Shown here: piece by piece, positions 51,490-60,879 of the stretch
Position numbering within the stretch: the first letter of the stretch is position 1
Layout: each line of letters starts with the position of its first letter
DNA from: CAZPXZ01 sp965221505
GTDB lineage: Bacteria; Pseudomonadota; Alphaproteobacteria; Rhodobacterales; CAZPXZ01
Length of the DNA: 64,000 nt
Direction of reading: 5' to 3'
Assembly (NCBI GenBank): GCA_965221505.1
Contig: CBDCSI010000001.1
Location: forward strand, 558,001 to 622,000
Notes under the pieces: generated by a model
What the model saw: only the letters and a program-made list of their open reading frames with translations
Told to the model about the DNA's origin: nothing
Database searches by the model: none
Made by a program: the position numbers and the translations under genes

Positions 51490-54400
51490 GTCGATGCTCC
51501 CGGTCGACCGGCGCCCGTTCCCTCCGGGGCCTCGGGCGCACCATACCCGCCGCCTCCGGGCGTTTCCATCACGAACGCGTCCCCGGGCTCGACCTCGATC
51601 CGGTCGGAGCCCTCGAGCGTCACGACCTCCCCGGAAGCTCGCTCGACCGCGTTTCTGCCGCGCAGGCCCGGAAGTCCGCCGTTCAGGCCGTACGGATCCG
51701 TCCTTCGGTGAAGCGACAGGGTCGTCACCGTCATCGGCTCCAGGAATCGCATGCGCCGGAGGACTCCGTCGCCGCCCCGGAACCGGCCGGCGCCGCCGGA
51801 CCCGCGCCGGACGGCGAAGCGGTCGAGGCGGACGGGAAAGCGCTCCTCGAGCACCTCGGGATCGGTCATCCGGGTGTTCGTCATGTGGCTGTGGACCGCA
51901 TCGCAGCCGTCGAACCCCGCGCCGGCGCCGGTGCCTCCGCAGATGGTCTCGTAATTCTGGTAGCGGTCGTTGCCGTAGACGAAGTTGTTCATCGTGCCCT
52001 GCGAGGACGCGAGGATGCCGAGGGCGCCGAACAGGGCGTCGGCCACGCATTGCGACACCTCGGTGTTGCCGGCGATGACCGCGGCCGGATAGCGCGGACG
52101 CAGGAAGCAGCCCTCGGGCACGACGACGCGCAACGGCTTCAAGCAACCCTCGTTCAGCGGGATCTCGTCGTCCACCAGCGTACGGAACACGTAGAGCACG
52201 GCGGCCCTGCACACGGCCAGCGGGGCGTTGAAGTTGCCCGTATCCTGGGCGGAGGTTCCGGTGAAATCGATCGTGGCTTCCCTTGCCGCCCGGTCGACGC
52301 GGATGCGGACCCGGATTACGGCGCCGTTGTCCAGCTCGTAGCGGAATTCGCCGTCCTCGAGTGCGCCGAGGACCCGCCGAACGCATTCCTCGGCATTGTC
52401 CTGGACATGGCGCATATAGGCCCGGACCGCGCCGAGGCCGAAATGGTCGATCATGGCGCGCAACTCGCGGATGCCGGTCTCGTTTGCCGCCAGCTGCGCC
52501 TGAAGGTCGGCGAGGTTGTGCTCCGGGTTGCGACACGGATACGGGCCGGAGCGCAGCAGATCGAGAATTTCCCGCTCCCGCAGCCGGCCGTTCTCGACCA
52601 GGAGGAAGTCCTCGATCAGCACCCCTTCCTCGTGAACGCTCCGGCTGTCCGGCGGAGCGGAACCCGGCGTGCGTCCCCCGATGTCCGCGTGGTGGCCGCG
52701 GGATGCGGTGAAGAACGCCGGTTCGTCGGATTCGTCCAGGAACACAGGCGAAATCACCGTGACGTCCGGCAGGTGGGTGCCGCCGTCGTAGGGCGCGTTC
52801 AGCACGTAGCCCTCGCCGCGCCGCATGCGTCCCTTGCGGTTTCGAATCACCGTGCGAACCGAATCGCTCATGGAGCCGAGATGCACCGGCACGTGGGGCG
52901 CGTTGGCGACGAGGTTGCCCTCGGGGTCGAACAGGGCGCAGGAAAAGTCGAGCCGCTCCTTCATGTTGACCGAATAGGCCGTGTTCCGAAGCGTCGCGCC
53001 CATCTGTTCGGCTACGGACATGAACAGGTTGTTGAAGACTTCGAGCATGACCGGGTCGACGCGGTCGCCCGCCAGATTCTCCCGTCCGCGCGTCCCGTCC
53101 CGTCTCAGGAGGAGGCGCCCGCTCTCGTCCGCCCCGGCGGTCCAGCCGCCGGCGACCCAGACGGTGGCCGTATCCTCGACGACCAGCGCCGGACCGGGGA
53201 CGGACTGGCCGGGCATGAGTTCCGTGCGCCGGTAGAGCGGCGTCGCGCGCCAGCCGCCGTCGGCGAAGGTCTGCCGAATCGCGGCCGGCTCGGCCGGGCT
53301 GCGGTTGCCGGCGTTGCGCGCGGGCTCCCGCGGCGGCTCGCTCTCGCCGATCGCTTCGGCCAGAACCGAATCGACGACGACGGGGCGTCCCGGAACGGAA
53401 AAGCCGAATCGCTTCCGGTGCGCGTCCTCGAATTCCGCCGACATCTCCCGGCTGTCGGAGAACGGGATCTCGAGCGTGGTGTCGCTGCCCTCGTAGCGGA
53501 GGAAGGCGGTGCGCTCCACATGCGTGCGCCCGGGATCGACGCCCTGGTCCCCGACTTCCCGGCGCGCCTCCTCGGCCGCGTCTTCGAGTTCGCGGCGGGC
53601 CGCCTCGGCGCCGTCTGCGGTCAGCGCCGTCAGAGTCTGGCGGTTGCGAAGGGCGCGGATCTCGGCGAGCCCCATGCCGTAGGCGGACAGCACGCCGGCA
53701 TGCGGATGGATCAGGACGGTGCGGACGCCGAGCGAATCGGCGACCTGGCACGCGTGTTGCGCCGCGGCGCCTCCGAAGGCGTTCATCGCGTATTCGGTGA
53801 TGTCCTTGCCCCGCTGGACCGAAATGGTCTTGATGGCGTTGGCCATCTTCTCGACCGCGATTCGAAGGAACCCCTCGGCCAGCGCCTCGGGTTCCATCGG
53901 GTCCTGCCCGGTGGACGCCGCGATCTCGCCGGCGAGCCGCCCGAACGCCGCTCGCGACGCCGCGGGATCGAGCGGCAGGTCGCCCGTCGGGCCGAACACC
54001 CGGGGAAAGAAGTCCGGCTGCAGCCGGCCGAGCGCGGCGTTGCAGTCCGTCACCGCGAGGGGCCCCCCGGCCCGGTAGCACGCCGGGCCGGGACTCGCGC
54101 CGGCCGAACGGGGACCGACCCGCAGCCTCTGTCCGTCGAATTCGAGAATCGAGCCGCCGCCGGCGGCGACGGTGTGGATGCGCATCATCGGCGAGCGGAT
54201 GCGCGTGCCGGCGACGTGACTCTCGTACGAGCGCTCGAACGATCCCGCGTAGTGGGTGACGTCGGTAGAGGTTCCGCCCATGTCGAAGCCGATCAGCTTG
54301 CGGAAGCCGGCCTGGGCGCCGGTGCGAACCATGCCGACGACGCCGCCGGCCGGGCCGGAGAGGATCGCGTCCTTGCCCTGAAACAGGCGGGCATGGGTCA

Positions 54401-55160
54401 GGCCCCCGTTCGAGCGCATGAACATCAGGCGCGTTCCGCGGTCGGACGACGCGCCGAGGGCGGCGGAGACGCGCTCCACGTAGCGCCGCAGGATGGGCGA
54501 GAGATAGGCGTCGACGACGGCGGTGTCTCCGCGCGCCACCAGTCTCGAAAGGGGGCTGGCCTCGTGGCTGGTGGAGACCTGGCGAAACCCCGCCTCCCGC
54601 GCGATCTCCGCCGCGCGCCGCTCGTGCGCCGGAAACCGGTGACCGTGCAGGAACGCGATCGCGACCCCGCCGATGCCGTCCCGCCTCGCTTCGGCGAGCG
54701 CACGCGCGAGCGCCCGCTCGTCGAGCGGCACTAGGACGGAACCGTCGGCGCCCATGCGCTCGGGAACTTCCGCCACCCGCTCGTGGAGCGGCTCCGGGAG
54801 CACGACCCGCAGGTCGAAGAGGCGCGGCCGGTTCTGGTAGCCGATTTGCAACAGGTCTCCGAATCCGGCCGTGGTGACGTACAGCGTCCGCTCGCCGGCC
54901 CGCTCGAGCAGCGCGTTGGTGGCGACCGTCGTGCCCATCTTCACGTTCTCGACGGCGCCTTCCGGGATCGGCTCGTCCGGCCCGAGCTCGAGGAGCCGCC
55001 GAATTCCCTCGACGGCCGCGTCCGGATAGGCGGCGGGATTCTCGGACAGCAGCTTGGCCGTTCGGACCGAGCCGTCGGGCGATTCGGCCACGATATCCGT
55101 GAACGTTCCGCCCCGGTCGATCCAGATGCGCCAGCCGGAGCGGGCACGGTTGCTCGGCAT
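51486..55160 (-). CDS. ATP-dependent 5-oxoprolinase (fused HyuA and HyuB halves)
   Basis: A 1224-residue protein with both hydantoinase/oxoprolinase halves. The N-terminal half starts RIWIDRGGTFTDIVAES and has GPAGGVVGMVRTG and KLIGFDMGGTSTDVTHY, the actin-like ATP site. The C-terminal half has VMLEVFNNLFMSVAEQMGATLRNTAYSVNMKERLDFSCA and a closing RRGSGGAGRFRGGDGV. Fusion in one chain is typical of eukaryotic-like 5-oxoprolinases, which open 5-oxoproline to glutamate using ATP. Hydantoinase activity on another lactam is possible. Translation is coupled to pheA. Confidence 0.92.
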   Translation of the reverse strand: MPSNRARSGWRIWIDRGGTFTDIVAESPDGSVRTAKLLSENPAAYPDAAVEGIRRLLELGPDEPIPEGAVENVKMGTTVATNALLERAGERTLYVTTAGFGDLLQIGYQNRPRLFDLRVVLPEPLHERVAEVPERMGADGSVLVPLDERALARALAEARRDGIGGVAIAFLHGHRFPAHERRAAEIAREAGFRQVSTSHEASPLSRLVARGDTAVVDAYLSPILRRYVERVSAALGASSDRGTRLMFMRSNGGLTHARLFQGKDAILSGPAGGVVGMVRTGAQAGFRKLIGFDMGGTSTDVTHYAGSFERSYESHVAGTRIRSPMMRIHTVAAGGGSILEFDGQRLRVGPRSAGASPGPACYRAGGPLAVTDCNAALGRLQPDFFPRVFGPTGDLPLDPAASRAAFGRLAGEIAASTGQDPMEPEALAEGFLRIAVEKMANAIKTISVQRGKDITEYAMNAFGGAAAQHACQVADSLGVRTVLIHPHAGVLSAYGMGLAEIRALRNRQTLTALTADGAEAARRELEDAAEEARREVGDQGVDPGRTHVERTAFLRYEGSDTTLEIPFSDSREMSAEFEDAHRKRFGFSVPGRPVVVDSVLAEAIGESEPPREPARNAGNRSPAEPAAIRQTFADGGWRATPLYRRTELMPGQSVPGPALVVEDTATVWVAGGWTAGADESGRLLLRRDGTRGRENLAGDRVDPVMLEVFNNLFMSVAEQMGATLRNTAYSVNMKERLDFSCALFDPEGNLVANAPHVPVHLGSMSDSVRTVIRNRKGRMRRGEGYVLNAPYDGGTHLPDVTVISPVFLDESDEPAFFTASRGHHADIGGRTPGSAPPDSRSVHEEGVLIEDFLLVENGRLREREILDLLRSGPYPCRNPEHNLADLQAQLAANETGIRELRAMIDHFGLGAVRAYMRHVQDNAEECVRRVLGALEDGEFRYELDNGAVIRVRIRVDRAAREATIDFTGTSAQDTGNFNAPLAVCRAAVLYVFRTLVDDEIPLNEGCLKPLRVVVPEGCFLRPRYPAAVIAGNTEVSQCVADALFGALGILASSQGTMNNFVYGNDRYQNYETICGGTGAGAGFDGCDAVHSHMTNTRMTDPEVLEERFPVRLDRFAVRRGSGGAGRFRGGDGVLRRMRFLEPMTVTTLSLHRRTDPYGLNGGLPGLRGRNAVERASGEVVTLEGSDRIEVEPGDAFVMETPGGGGYGAPEAPEGTGAGRPGAST

Positions 55161-55337
55161 GGACGGCTCCGGGATTCGACAGGGTCTCGAGGGTGCGCGA
55201 CGGCGCGGCACGGGCGGTTGCGGGCCGAGAGCCGCTTCCCGGCGCCGAAGGCATGACGAAGGCATGATACAGGGCGATGCGGACTCCGTGCAGGTCGGCG
55301 GGCCGCCCGGCCCCGTCGCGGAACGCGCGGACAGTCC

Positions 55338-55365
55338 TTGAAAGCGCGACGGCGGAACCTATAAT
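55338..55365 (+). promoter_or_regulatory. sigma70 promoter of the yajC-secD-secF operon
   Basis: TTGAAA (55338-55343) and TATAAT (55360-55365) are separated by 16 bases, about 70 bases upstream of yajC. The -10 is a perfect consensus. It is the clearest housekeeping promoter seen in the window. Confidence 0.75.
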
Positions 55366-55437
55366 CGGCGCGTCCAATTTGCGCGCCAGGGAAATCGCCG
55401 CGATTTCCGGTGCGTCGTCTGCATTCGGAGTCGCGTG

Positions 55438-55770
55438 ATGTTCATTACCGAGGCGCATGCCCAGGCCCAGGGAGGGGCGGGCGACGCCTTTTTCAGCTTC
55501 CTGCCGTTCCTGGCGATCCTTGCGATCATGTATTTCCTGCTGATTCGCCCGCAGCAGAAAAAGGCGAAGCAGCATCGGGAAATGGTCGCCGCGCTTCGCC
55601 GCGGCGATTCGGTCGTCACCGCGGGCGGCATCGTCGGAAAGGTCGTACGCGTACGCGACGGCGACGATCGCGTTTCCGTGGAGATCGCCAAGGGGGTCGA
55701 AGTGGAGACCGTCCGGAGCACCATCAGCGCAGTCCTCGCGAAGTCGGATCCCGCACCCGAGTCCGGGTAA
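55438..55770 (+). CDS. yajC: Sec translocon accessory protein YajC
   Basis: A 110-residue inner-membrane protein with one transmembrane helix (FFSFLPFLAILAIMYFLLI, residues 18-36) ending in the conserved RPQQKKAKQH, and a cytoplasmic domain with GDSVVTAGGIVGKV. It binds SecDF and supports protein export. GTG at 55435 is an alternative start. It is the first gene of yajC-secD-secF. Confidence 0.95.
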   Translation: MFITEAHAQAQGGAGDAFFSFLPFLAILAIMYFLLIRPQQKKAKQHREMVAALRRGDSVVTAGGIVGKVVRVRDGDDRVSVEIAKGVEVETVRSTISAVLAKSDPAPESG

Positions 55771-55794
55771 GCCGCGCCCGGGCGGAGCCGCATC

Positions 55795-57396
55795 GTGCTT
55801 CAGTTTCCCGCCTGGAAGCGGATTCTGGTCGTCGGCGTCTGTCTCGCAGGCGTGGTTCTCGCGTTTCCGAACCTGTTCTCCGAGGAAGGCCGGAACGCGC
55901 TGCCCGACTGGATGCCCCGCGATGCGGTCAATCTCGGGCTGGACCTGCAGGGCGGCGCGCATTTCCTCGTCGAGGTCCGGGTCGAGGACGTCTTTCGGGA
56001 ACGGATGGAGTCCTTCGTCGCCGAGGCGCGGACCGCCCTTCGGGAGGGCGGCGTCCGCCGGTTTACCGGTCTCCGGGCCGGCGTCGACACCGCGTCGGTC
56101 CGGATCACGAACGCCGGGGACCTGGGCGCGGCGGAAGACATCCTTCGCGGACTGGCCAATCCCATCGCCGAGACCCTGTTCAACGCCGCCGGCGTCGACG
56201 TCGAGGTCGAGCCGGCTCCCGACCAGTCCTTCTCGATGACGCTGACGCCGGTCGCCAAGGCGCAGATCGCGCGCAGCACGCTCGAACAGTCGCTGGAGGT
56301 GATCCGCCGGCGGGTGGACGAACTGGGAACGCGCGAGCCGACCATCCAGGCGCAGGGAGAGCGCCGCATCCTGGTGCAGCTGCCCGGGGCGAGCAGCGTC
56401 AACCCGGACATCATCGGCAAGACCGCGAAGCTGACCTTTCATCTCGTGGACGAGTCCGCCACCCGCGCGGAGCTGGAGTCGGGTCGGGCGGGACCGGGGC
56501 GGATCGTGCTGCCCGACGCCAACGCGGCGAGCGTTCGCTACTCGCTGGAGCGGCGGGCGATCGTGACCGGCGAGCAGCTTGAGGACGCGCAGCCCGGCTT
56601 CGACGGCCGCACCGGCGAACCGGTGGTCACCTTTCGCTTCAACACCGCCGGCGGGAAGAGGTTCGCCGACGCGACCCAGGCCAACGTCGGCCGGCCGTTC
56701 GCCATCGTCCTGGACGACGAGGTGGTCTCCGCGCCGGTCATCCGGGAGCCGATCCTCGGCGGCAGCGGCCAGATCAGCGGGAGTTTTTCGGTCATCGAGA
56801 CGCAGGAGCTGTCGGCCATCCTCCGGGCCGGCGCGCTTCCGGCGACGATCACCATCGAGGAGGCGAGCCAGGTCGGCCCCGAGCTGGGCGCGGACTCCGT
56901 GGCGGCGGGACGCATCGCCTGTCTGGTCGCGCTGATCGCGGTGCTGGTCTTCATGGTGGCCTCCTACGGCCTGTTCGGCCTGTTTGCGGACGTGGCCCTG
57001 GCCATCAACGTGGTCCTGATCATCGGCGCGTTGTCGATGCTGGGCGCCGCGCTCACGCTTCCGGGGATCGCCGGCATCGTGCTTACCGTCGGCATGGCCG
57101 TGGACGCGAACGTCCTCGTATTCGAGCGCATACGGGAGGAATCCCGGGGCGGCAGGCGACCGCTGCAGGCGATCGAGACCGGCTACGAGAGGGCGCTGAG
57201 CGCAATCATCGACGCGAACGTCACCACGTTCATCGCGGCGGCGATCCTGTTCGGCATGGGGTCGGGCCCGGTGAAGGGCTTTGCCGTGACGCTGGGCATC
57301 GGCATCATCACCTCCGTGTTCACCGCCTTCATGGTGACCCGGTTTCTGGTGTCCCTCTGGTTCGCCGCACGGCGCCCGAAAGTGCTGGCGGTATGA
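55795..57396 (+). CDS. secD: Protein translocase subunit SecD
   Basis: A 533-residue export factor starting GTG. A first membrane helix (ILVVGVCLAGVVLAF) is followed by the LGLDLQGGAHFLVEVR motif and a periplasmic domain with VIRRRVDELGTREPTIQAQGERRILVQLPG. Six C-terminal membrane helices include GMAVDANVLVFERIREE. SecDF uses the proton gradient to finish translocation. The stop overlaps the secF start (ATGA). Confidence 0.96.
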   Translation: MLQFPAWKRILVVGVCLAGVVLAFPNLFSEEGRNALPDWMPRDAVNLGLDLQGGAHFLVEVRVEDVFRERMESFVAEARTALREGGVRRFTGLRAGVDTASVRITNAGDLGAAEDILRGLANPIAETLFNAAGVDVEVEPAPDQSFSMTLTPVAKAQIARSTLEQSLEVIRRRVDELGTREPTIQAQGERRILVQLPGASSVNPDIIGKTAKLTFHLVDESATRAELESGRAGPGRIVLPDANAASVRYSLERRAIVTGEQLEDAQPGFDGRTGEPVVTFRFNTAGGKRFADATQANVGRPFAIVLDDEVVSAPVIREPILGGSGQISGSFSVIETQELSAILRAGALPATITIEEASQVGPELGADSVAAGRIACLVALIAVLVFMVASYGLFGLFADVALAINVVLIIGALSMLGAALTLPGIAGIVLTVGMAVDANVLVFERIREESRGGRRPLQAIETGYERALSAIIDANVTTFIAAAILFGMGSGPVKGFAVTLGIGIITSVFTAFMVTRFLVSLWFAARRPKVLAV

Positions 57397-58400
57397 CGAT
57401 GCGCGCGGCGCGCACGAGCGACGAGGGGAGCGGTCGATTGCGGCTGAAGCTGATCCCGGCGGGGACGACGTTCGATTTCATGCGCAACCGCCGCGCCTGC
57501 TGCGCGGCGTCCGCCGTTCTGGTCGCGGTGTCCGCGGCGCTCTACCTGCTCGTCGGGCTCAATTTCGGCATCGACTTCCGTGGCGGCACCATGGTCGAGG
57601 CGCGGTTCGAGAACGACGCCGATCTCGGCTCGATTCGCAGCCTGCTGTCGGATCTCGATCTCGGAGACGTTGCGGTGCAGGAGTTCGGGTTGCCGACCGA
57701 CGTGCTGATCCGGGTGGAGACGCAGCCCGGCGGCGGCGACGCGCAGGTGGCGGCGATCGGGCGGGTACAGGAGGCGCTGCTGGAAGGAAACCCGGGCGTC
57801 GAGATCCGGCGGGTCGAGGTCGTGGGGCCGAAGGTGTCGGGAGAGCTGGTGATCCGCGGCCTGACCGCCATCGGCCTCGCCGTGGCGGCGGTGCTGTTCT
57901 ACATCTGGATCCGGTTCGAGTGGCAGTTCTCGCTCGGCGCGGTCGCGGCGCTCGTGCACGACGTAATCCTGACGGTCGGCGTGTTCTCGGCCCTGCAGCT
58001 GGAGTTCAACCTTTCGATCGTGGCGGCGATCCTGACGATCGTCGGCTACTCGCTGAACGATACGGTGGTGGTGTTCGACCGGGTGCGGGAGGTTCTCCGG
58101 CGTTCCCGGAAATGGGAGCTGGAGGCGGTTCTGAACCGTGCGATCAACGAGACGCTGTCGCGGACGGTGATGACTTCGGCGACGACCCTCCTTGCGCTGA
58201 TCGCGTTGTACGTGCTGGCGGGAGAGGTCATTCGGGGGTTCACCTTCGCCATGATCTGGGGCGTGGTCGTGGGAACCTATTCCTCGGTGTTCATCGCTTC
58301 GCCGGTTCTGCTCTGGCTCGGAGTGCGGCGGGACTGGGACGACACGGAAACGGAATCCGGCCCCGTCGGCATGCAGGTCAGGCCCAACTCCGAGGGCTGA
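57393..58400 (+). CDS. secF: Protein translocase subunit SecF
   Basis: A 335-residue partner of SecD. The conserved GLNFGIDFRGGTMVEARF lies after the first helix, and VGYSLNDTVVVFDRVRE with ETLSRTVMTSATTLLALIALY mark the proton-path helices. Six membrane segments are visible. It is coupled to secD by a four-base overlap. Confidence 0.96.
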   Translation: MTMRAARTSDEGSGRLRLKLIPAGTTFDFMRNRRACCAASAVLVAVSAALYLLVGLNFGIDFRGGTMVEARFENDADLGSIRSLLSDLDLGDVAVQEFGLPTDVLIRVETQPGGGDAQVAAIGRVQEALLEGNPGVEIRRVEVVGPKVSGELVIRGLTAIGLAVAAVLFYIWIRFEWQFSLGAVAALVHDVILTVGVFSALQLEFNLSIVAAILTIVGYSLNDTVVVFDRVREVLRRSRKWELEAVLNRAINETLSRTVMTSATTLLALIALYVLAGEVIRGFTFAMIWGVVVGTYSSVFIASPVLLWLGVRRDWDDTETESGPVGMQVRPNSEG

Positions 58401-58440
58401 GGCCGGCGTTTCGCGGCGCTGTCGGCCGGAGGATCGTGCG

Positions 58441-58815
58441 GTGCACCTGCATGAAGTCGCGTCCGGGAATCGGCCGTGGATATTGCGCGGGGACGACGGC
58501 AGTCTGAGCGTGGACGGGGTCCGGCATCGCGGCGCGGTACTGGTTCTCGGCAGCGGCGTACTGGACTGGCGGCCCCGAAATCCGGCCGAGATCGACGCGG
58601 ATTCGCTGCGTCCGGTGCTGCAGGCGGCACCCGCTCCAGATCTGCTTCTCCTCGGATTGGGTCCGTCGCACGCGCGGTTGCCGGCCGCGGCCGCGGCGGC
58701 GCTCGACGACGCCGGAATCGCCCGCGAGTCGATGACGACCGCCTCGGCGGCGCGCGCGTACAACGCTCTCGCCGGAGACCCGCGCGAGGTCGCGTTCGCC
58801 GCGATCTGCGGCTGA
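58441..58815 (+). CDS. Mth938-like (DUF498) domain protein
   Basis: A 124-residue protein of the Mth938/NDUFAF3-like fold. The pattern is HRGAVLVLGSGVLDWRP, then PDLLLLGLGPSHARLPAAAAAAL and the MTTASAARAYNALAGDPREVAFA end. In alphaproteobacteria it normally follows secF, as here. Relatives of the mitochondrial complex-I assembly factor NDUFAF3 belong to this family, but a function in bacteria is not settled. GTG start; an ATG three codons on (58450) is possible. Confidence 0.85.
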   Translation: MHLHEVASGNRPWILRGDDGSLSVDGVRHRGAVLVLGSGVLDWRPRNPAEIDADSLRPVLQAAPAPDLLLLGLGPSHARLPAAAAAALDDAGIARESMTTASAARAYNALAGDPREVAFAAICG

Positions 58816-58897
58816 AGCGGGCTGCCGCCACGCACGGCGGCGCATTCCGCATTACAATGAGCCGTCGCCTTCCACGCCAGCAGACAGGAGAATTGCC

Positions 58898-59500
58898 ATG
58901 GCGCTCACGCTACCCGACCTTCCTTACGCGCACGACGCGCTCGCGTCGTCCGGCATGTCGAGGGAGACCCTCGAATACCACCACGACCTTCATCACAAGG
59001 CCTATGTGGACAACGGAAACAAGCTGCTGGCCGGGTCCGGTCTCGAGTCCCGTTCGCTGGAAGACGTCGTTCGCGAGACCTACGGCGACGACGCGAGGGC
59101 CGGAATCTTCAACAACGCGTCTCAGCACTGGAACCACGTCCAGTTCTGGCAGATGATGAAGCCGGGCGGCGGCGGTGCCGTTCCGTCCGAACTCGCGAGC
59201 GCGATCGACGACTCCTTCGGCTCCTTCGACGCGTTTCGGGACGCTTTCGTCGCGGCCGGCGTCGGGCAGTTCGGCTCCGGCTGGTGCTGGCTGGTGAGCG
59301 AAGGCGGTTCGCTGAAGGTGACCAAGACGCCCAACGGCGTCAATCCGCTCTGTTTTCCGGGGCAGACGGCGCTTCTCGGCTGCGACGTCTGGGAGCACTC
59401 CTACTACATCGACTTCCGCAACAAGCGGCCCGCCTATCTGGCGAATTTCGTCGACAACCTGGTGAACTGGGAGGACGTCGCGGCGCGCATGCCCGCCTGA
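58898..59500 (+). CDS. sodB: Superoxide dismutase (Fe/Mn type)
   Basis: A 200-residue dismutase. The metal ligands are visible: His in YHHDLHHKAYVDN, His in FNNASQHWNHVQFW, and Asp plus His in GCDVWEHSYYIDFRNKRPAYL. The Gly/Gln pattern near AAGVGQFGSGWCWLV favours the iron form, but specificity is uncertain. There is an AGGAGAA ribosome site before the ATG, and TACAAT about 40 bases upstream may be a -10 box. The protein has no signal peptide, so it is cytoplasmic. Confidence 0.94.
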   Translation: MALTLPDLPYAHDALASSGMSRETLEYHHDLHHKAYVDNGNKLLAGSGLESRSLEDVVRETYGDDARAGIFNNASQHWNHVQFWQMMKPGGGGAVPSELASAIDDSFGSFDAFRDAFVAAGVGQFGSGWCWLVSEGGSLKVTKTPNGVNPLCFPGQTALLGCDVWEHSYYIDFRNKRPAYLANFVDNLVNWEDVAARMPA

Positions 59501-59524
59501 CGACGGTCCGCCCTCGCCGGGCCG

Positions 59525-60130
59525 CTAGAGCGAGAAATCCCGCGCGAGGATGCGGTCGATCGCCCGGATCGCATCCTCCGCGTCTTTCGCGACCGTCAGC
59601 ACCCCGGGAAAGTCCTCTCCGACGAATCCCTCGGCCGCCAGGTGGTCGAGCAAGGCGAGAAACGGGGTCCAGCAACCTCCGGTGTTCACGAGAACGATTT
59701 CCTTGCCGTGCCGGCCGAGCTGGCGCTCCATGAGCGCTTCCACCAGTTCGTCCAGGGAGCCGACGCCGCCCGGGAGGACCAGAAAGATCTCCGCGTTGGC
59801 GCGCATCAGGGACTTGCGCTCTCGCAGGGACTGCACGGTATACATGTAGCCGACCCCGCTCGGAACCCCGTCGTCGAACACTCCCTTCGGGACGAATCCA
59901 GCCAGCGTGCCGCCCGCCTCCAGGACCGCGGCGGAGACGGCCCCCATCAGGCCGGTCTCTCCGCCGCCGAATATCAGCCGGAGTCCGCGGGCCGCCAGGG
60001 CACGGCCGATTCGCGCCGCGTCTTCGACGTAGACGGGGTCGTTGCCCGGGCGGGCTCCGCAGAACACCGCCACGCCGGGCGGGTGGTCTTCGCCCGTCTC
60101 GTAGCCGGCGCGACGTTCCGGTGTCTGCAT
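59525..60130 (-). CDS. LOG-family protein (TIGR00730), nucleotide phosphoribohydrolase-like
   Basis: A 201-residue Rossmann-fold protein. Characteristic motifs are GVAVFCGARPGNDPVY, RLIFGGGETGLMGAVS and the PGGVGSLDELVEAL signature (PGGxGTxxE type). Many bacterial LOG proteins hydrolyse nucleoside 5'-monophosphates, including cytokinin ribotides; lysine decarboxylase is a mis-annotation. It lies about 100 bases downstream of upp on the same strand, so both may serve nucleotide turnover. Confidence 0.9.
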   Translation of the reverse strand: MQTPERRAGYETGEDHPPGVAVFCGARPGNDPVYVEDAARIGRALAARGLRLIFGGGETGLMGAVSAAVLEAGGTLAGFVPKGVFDDGVPSGVGYMYTVQSLRERKSLMRANAEIFLVLPGGVGSLDELVEALMERQLGRHGKEIVLVNTGGCWTPFLALLDHLAAEGFVGEDFPGVLTVAKDAEDAIRAIDRILARDFSL

Positions 60131-60228
60131 GTTCAGAGCCTCGATTCGAAAGCCGCCGACGGAGGGGTCGGCAACAGGGGGGTGTCGCGGGTTTGGACAG
60201 CCGTCGCCGACGCGGGCGGCCGGGCCGC

Positions 60229-60879
60229 CTATTTCGTGCCGTACAGCCGGTCGCCGGCGTCTCCGAGCCCGGGGAGGATGTAAGCCTTCGCGTTCAGCTC
60301 CCGGTCCAGCGCGGCGGTGTAGACCGGCACGTCCGGATGCGCCGACGCCAGCGCGCGGGCCCCTTCCGGCGCGGCGAGCAGGCAGAGAAAGCGAATCCGG
60401 CGGGCGCCGGCGTCCTTGAGCTTGCGGATCGCCGCGACGGCGGAATTGCCGGTGGCGAGCATGGGATCCACGACGATCACTTCCCGCTCGTCCAGCTGCT
60501 CGGGGACCTTGAAGTAGTACTCCACCGCCTCCAGGGTGTGGGGATCCCGATACAGCCCGACATGGCCGACGCGCGCGGTCGGAAGCAGGTCGAGAAGACC
60601 GTTCAGCAATCCGTCGCCGGCGCGGAGGATGGAGACGAAACACAGTTTCTTGCCCTCCAGGACCGGGGCGTCCGTCTCTTCGAGCGGCGTCCGGATTCGG
60701 ACCCGGTTCAGCTCGAGGCTTCGCGTCACCTCGTAGCCGAGGAGCATGCTGATCTCGCGCAGCAGCTGGCGGAACAGGCTGATGGGCGTGTCCGCGTCCC
60801 GCATCAGCGTGAGCTTGTGCTGAATCAGGGGGTGGGTGACGATTCGGAGGGTCTCGAATTCGGTCGGTTCGGAGCTCAT
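60229..60879 (-). CDS. upp: Uracil phosphoribosyltransferase
   Basis: A 216-residue salvage enzyme that makes UMP from uracil and PRPP. LIQHKLTLMRDADTPISLFRQLLREI is the family start; ILRAGDGLLNGLLDLLP is the uracil-side segment; VIVVDPMLATGNSAVAAI is the PRPP loop; AYILPGLGDAGDRLYGTK ends the chain. Length matches Upp. Confidence 0.96.
   Translation of the reverse strand: MSSEPTEFETLRIVTHPLIQHKLTLMRDADTPISLFRQLLREISMLLGYEVTRSLELNRVRIRTPLEETDAPVLEGKKLCFVSILRAGDGLLNGLLDLLPTARVGHVGLYRDPHTLEAVEYYFKVPEQLDEREVIVVDPMLATGNSAVAAIRKLKDAGARRIRFLCLLAAPEGARALASAHPDVPVYTAALDRELNAKAYILPGLGDAGDRLYGTK

Noticed and set aside
51708..54734. 1008-codon plus-strand frame
   Set aside because: Exact antisense shadow of the 5-oxoprolinase, rich in Arg/Gly/His, typical of high-GC DNA.
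50620..56442. 1940-codon minus-strand frame covering pheA to secD
   Set aside because: Only its last 289 codons are pheA. The rest is antisense or out of frame to the 5-oxoprolinase, yajC and secD and lacks domains.
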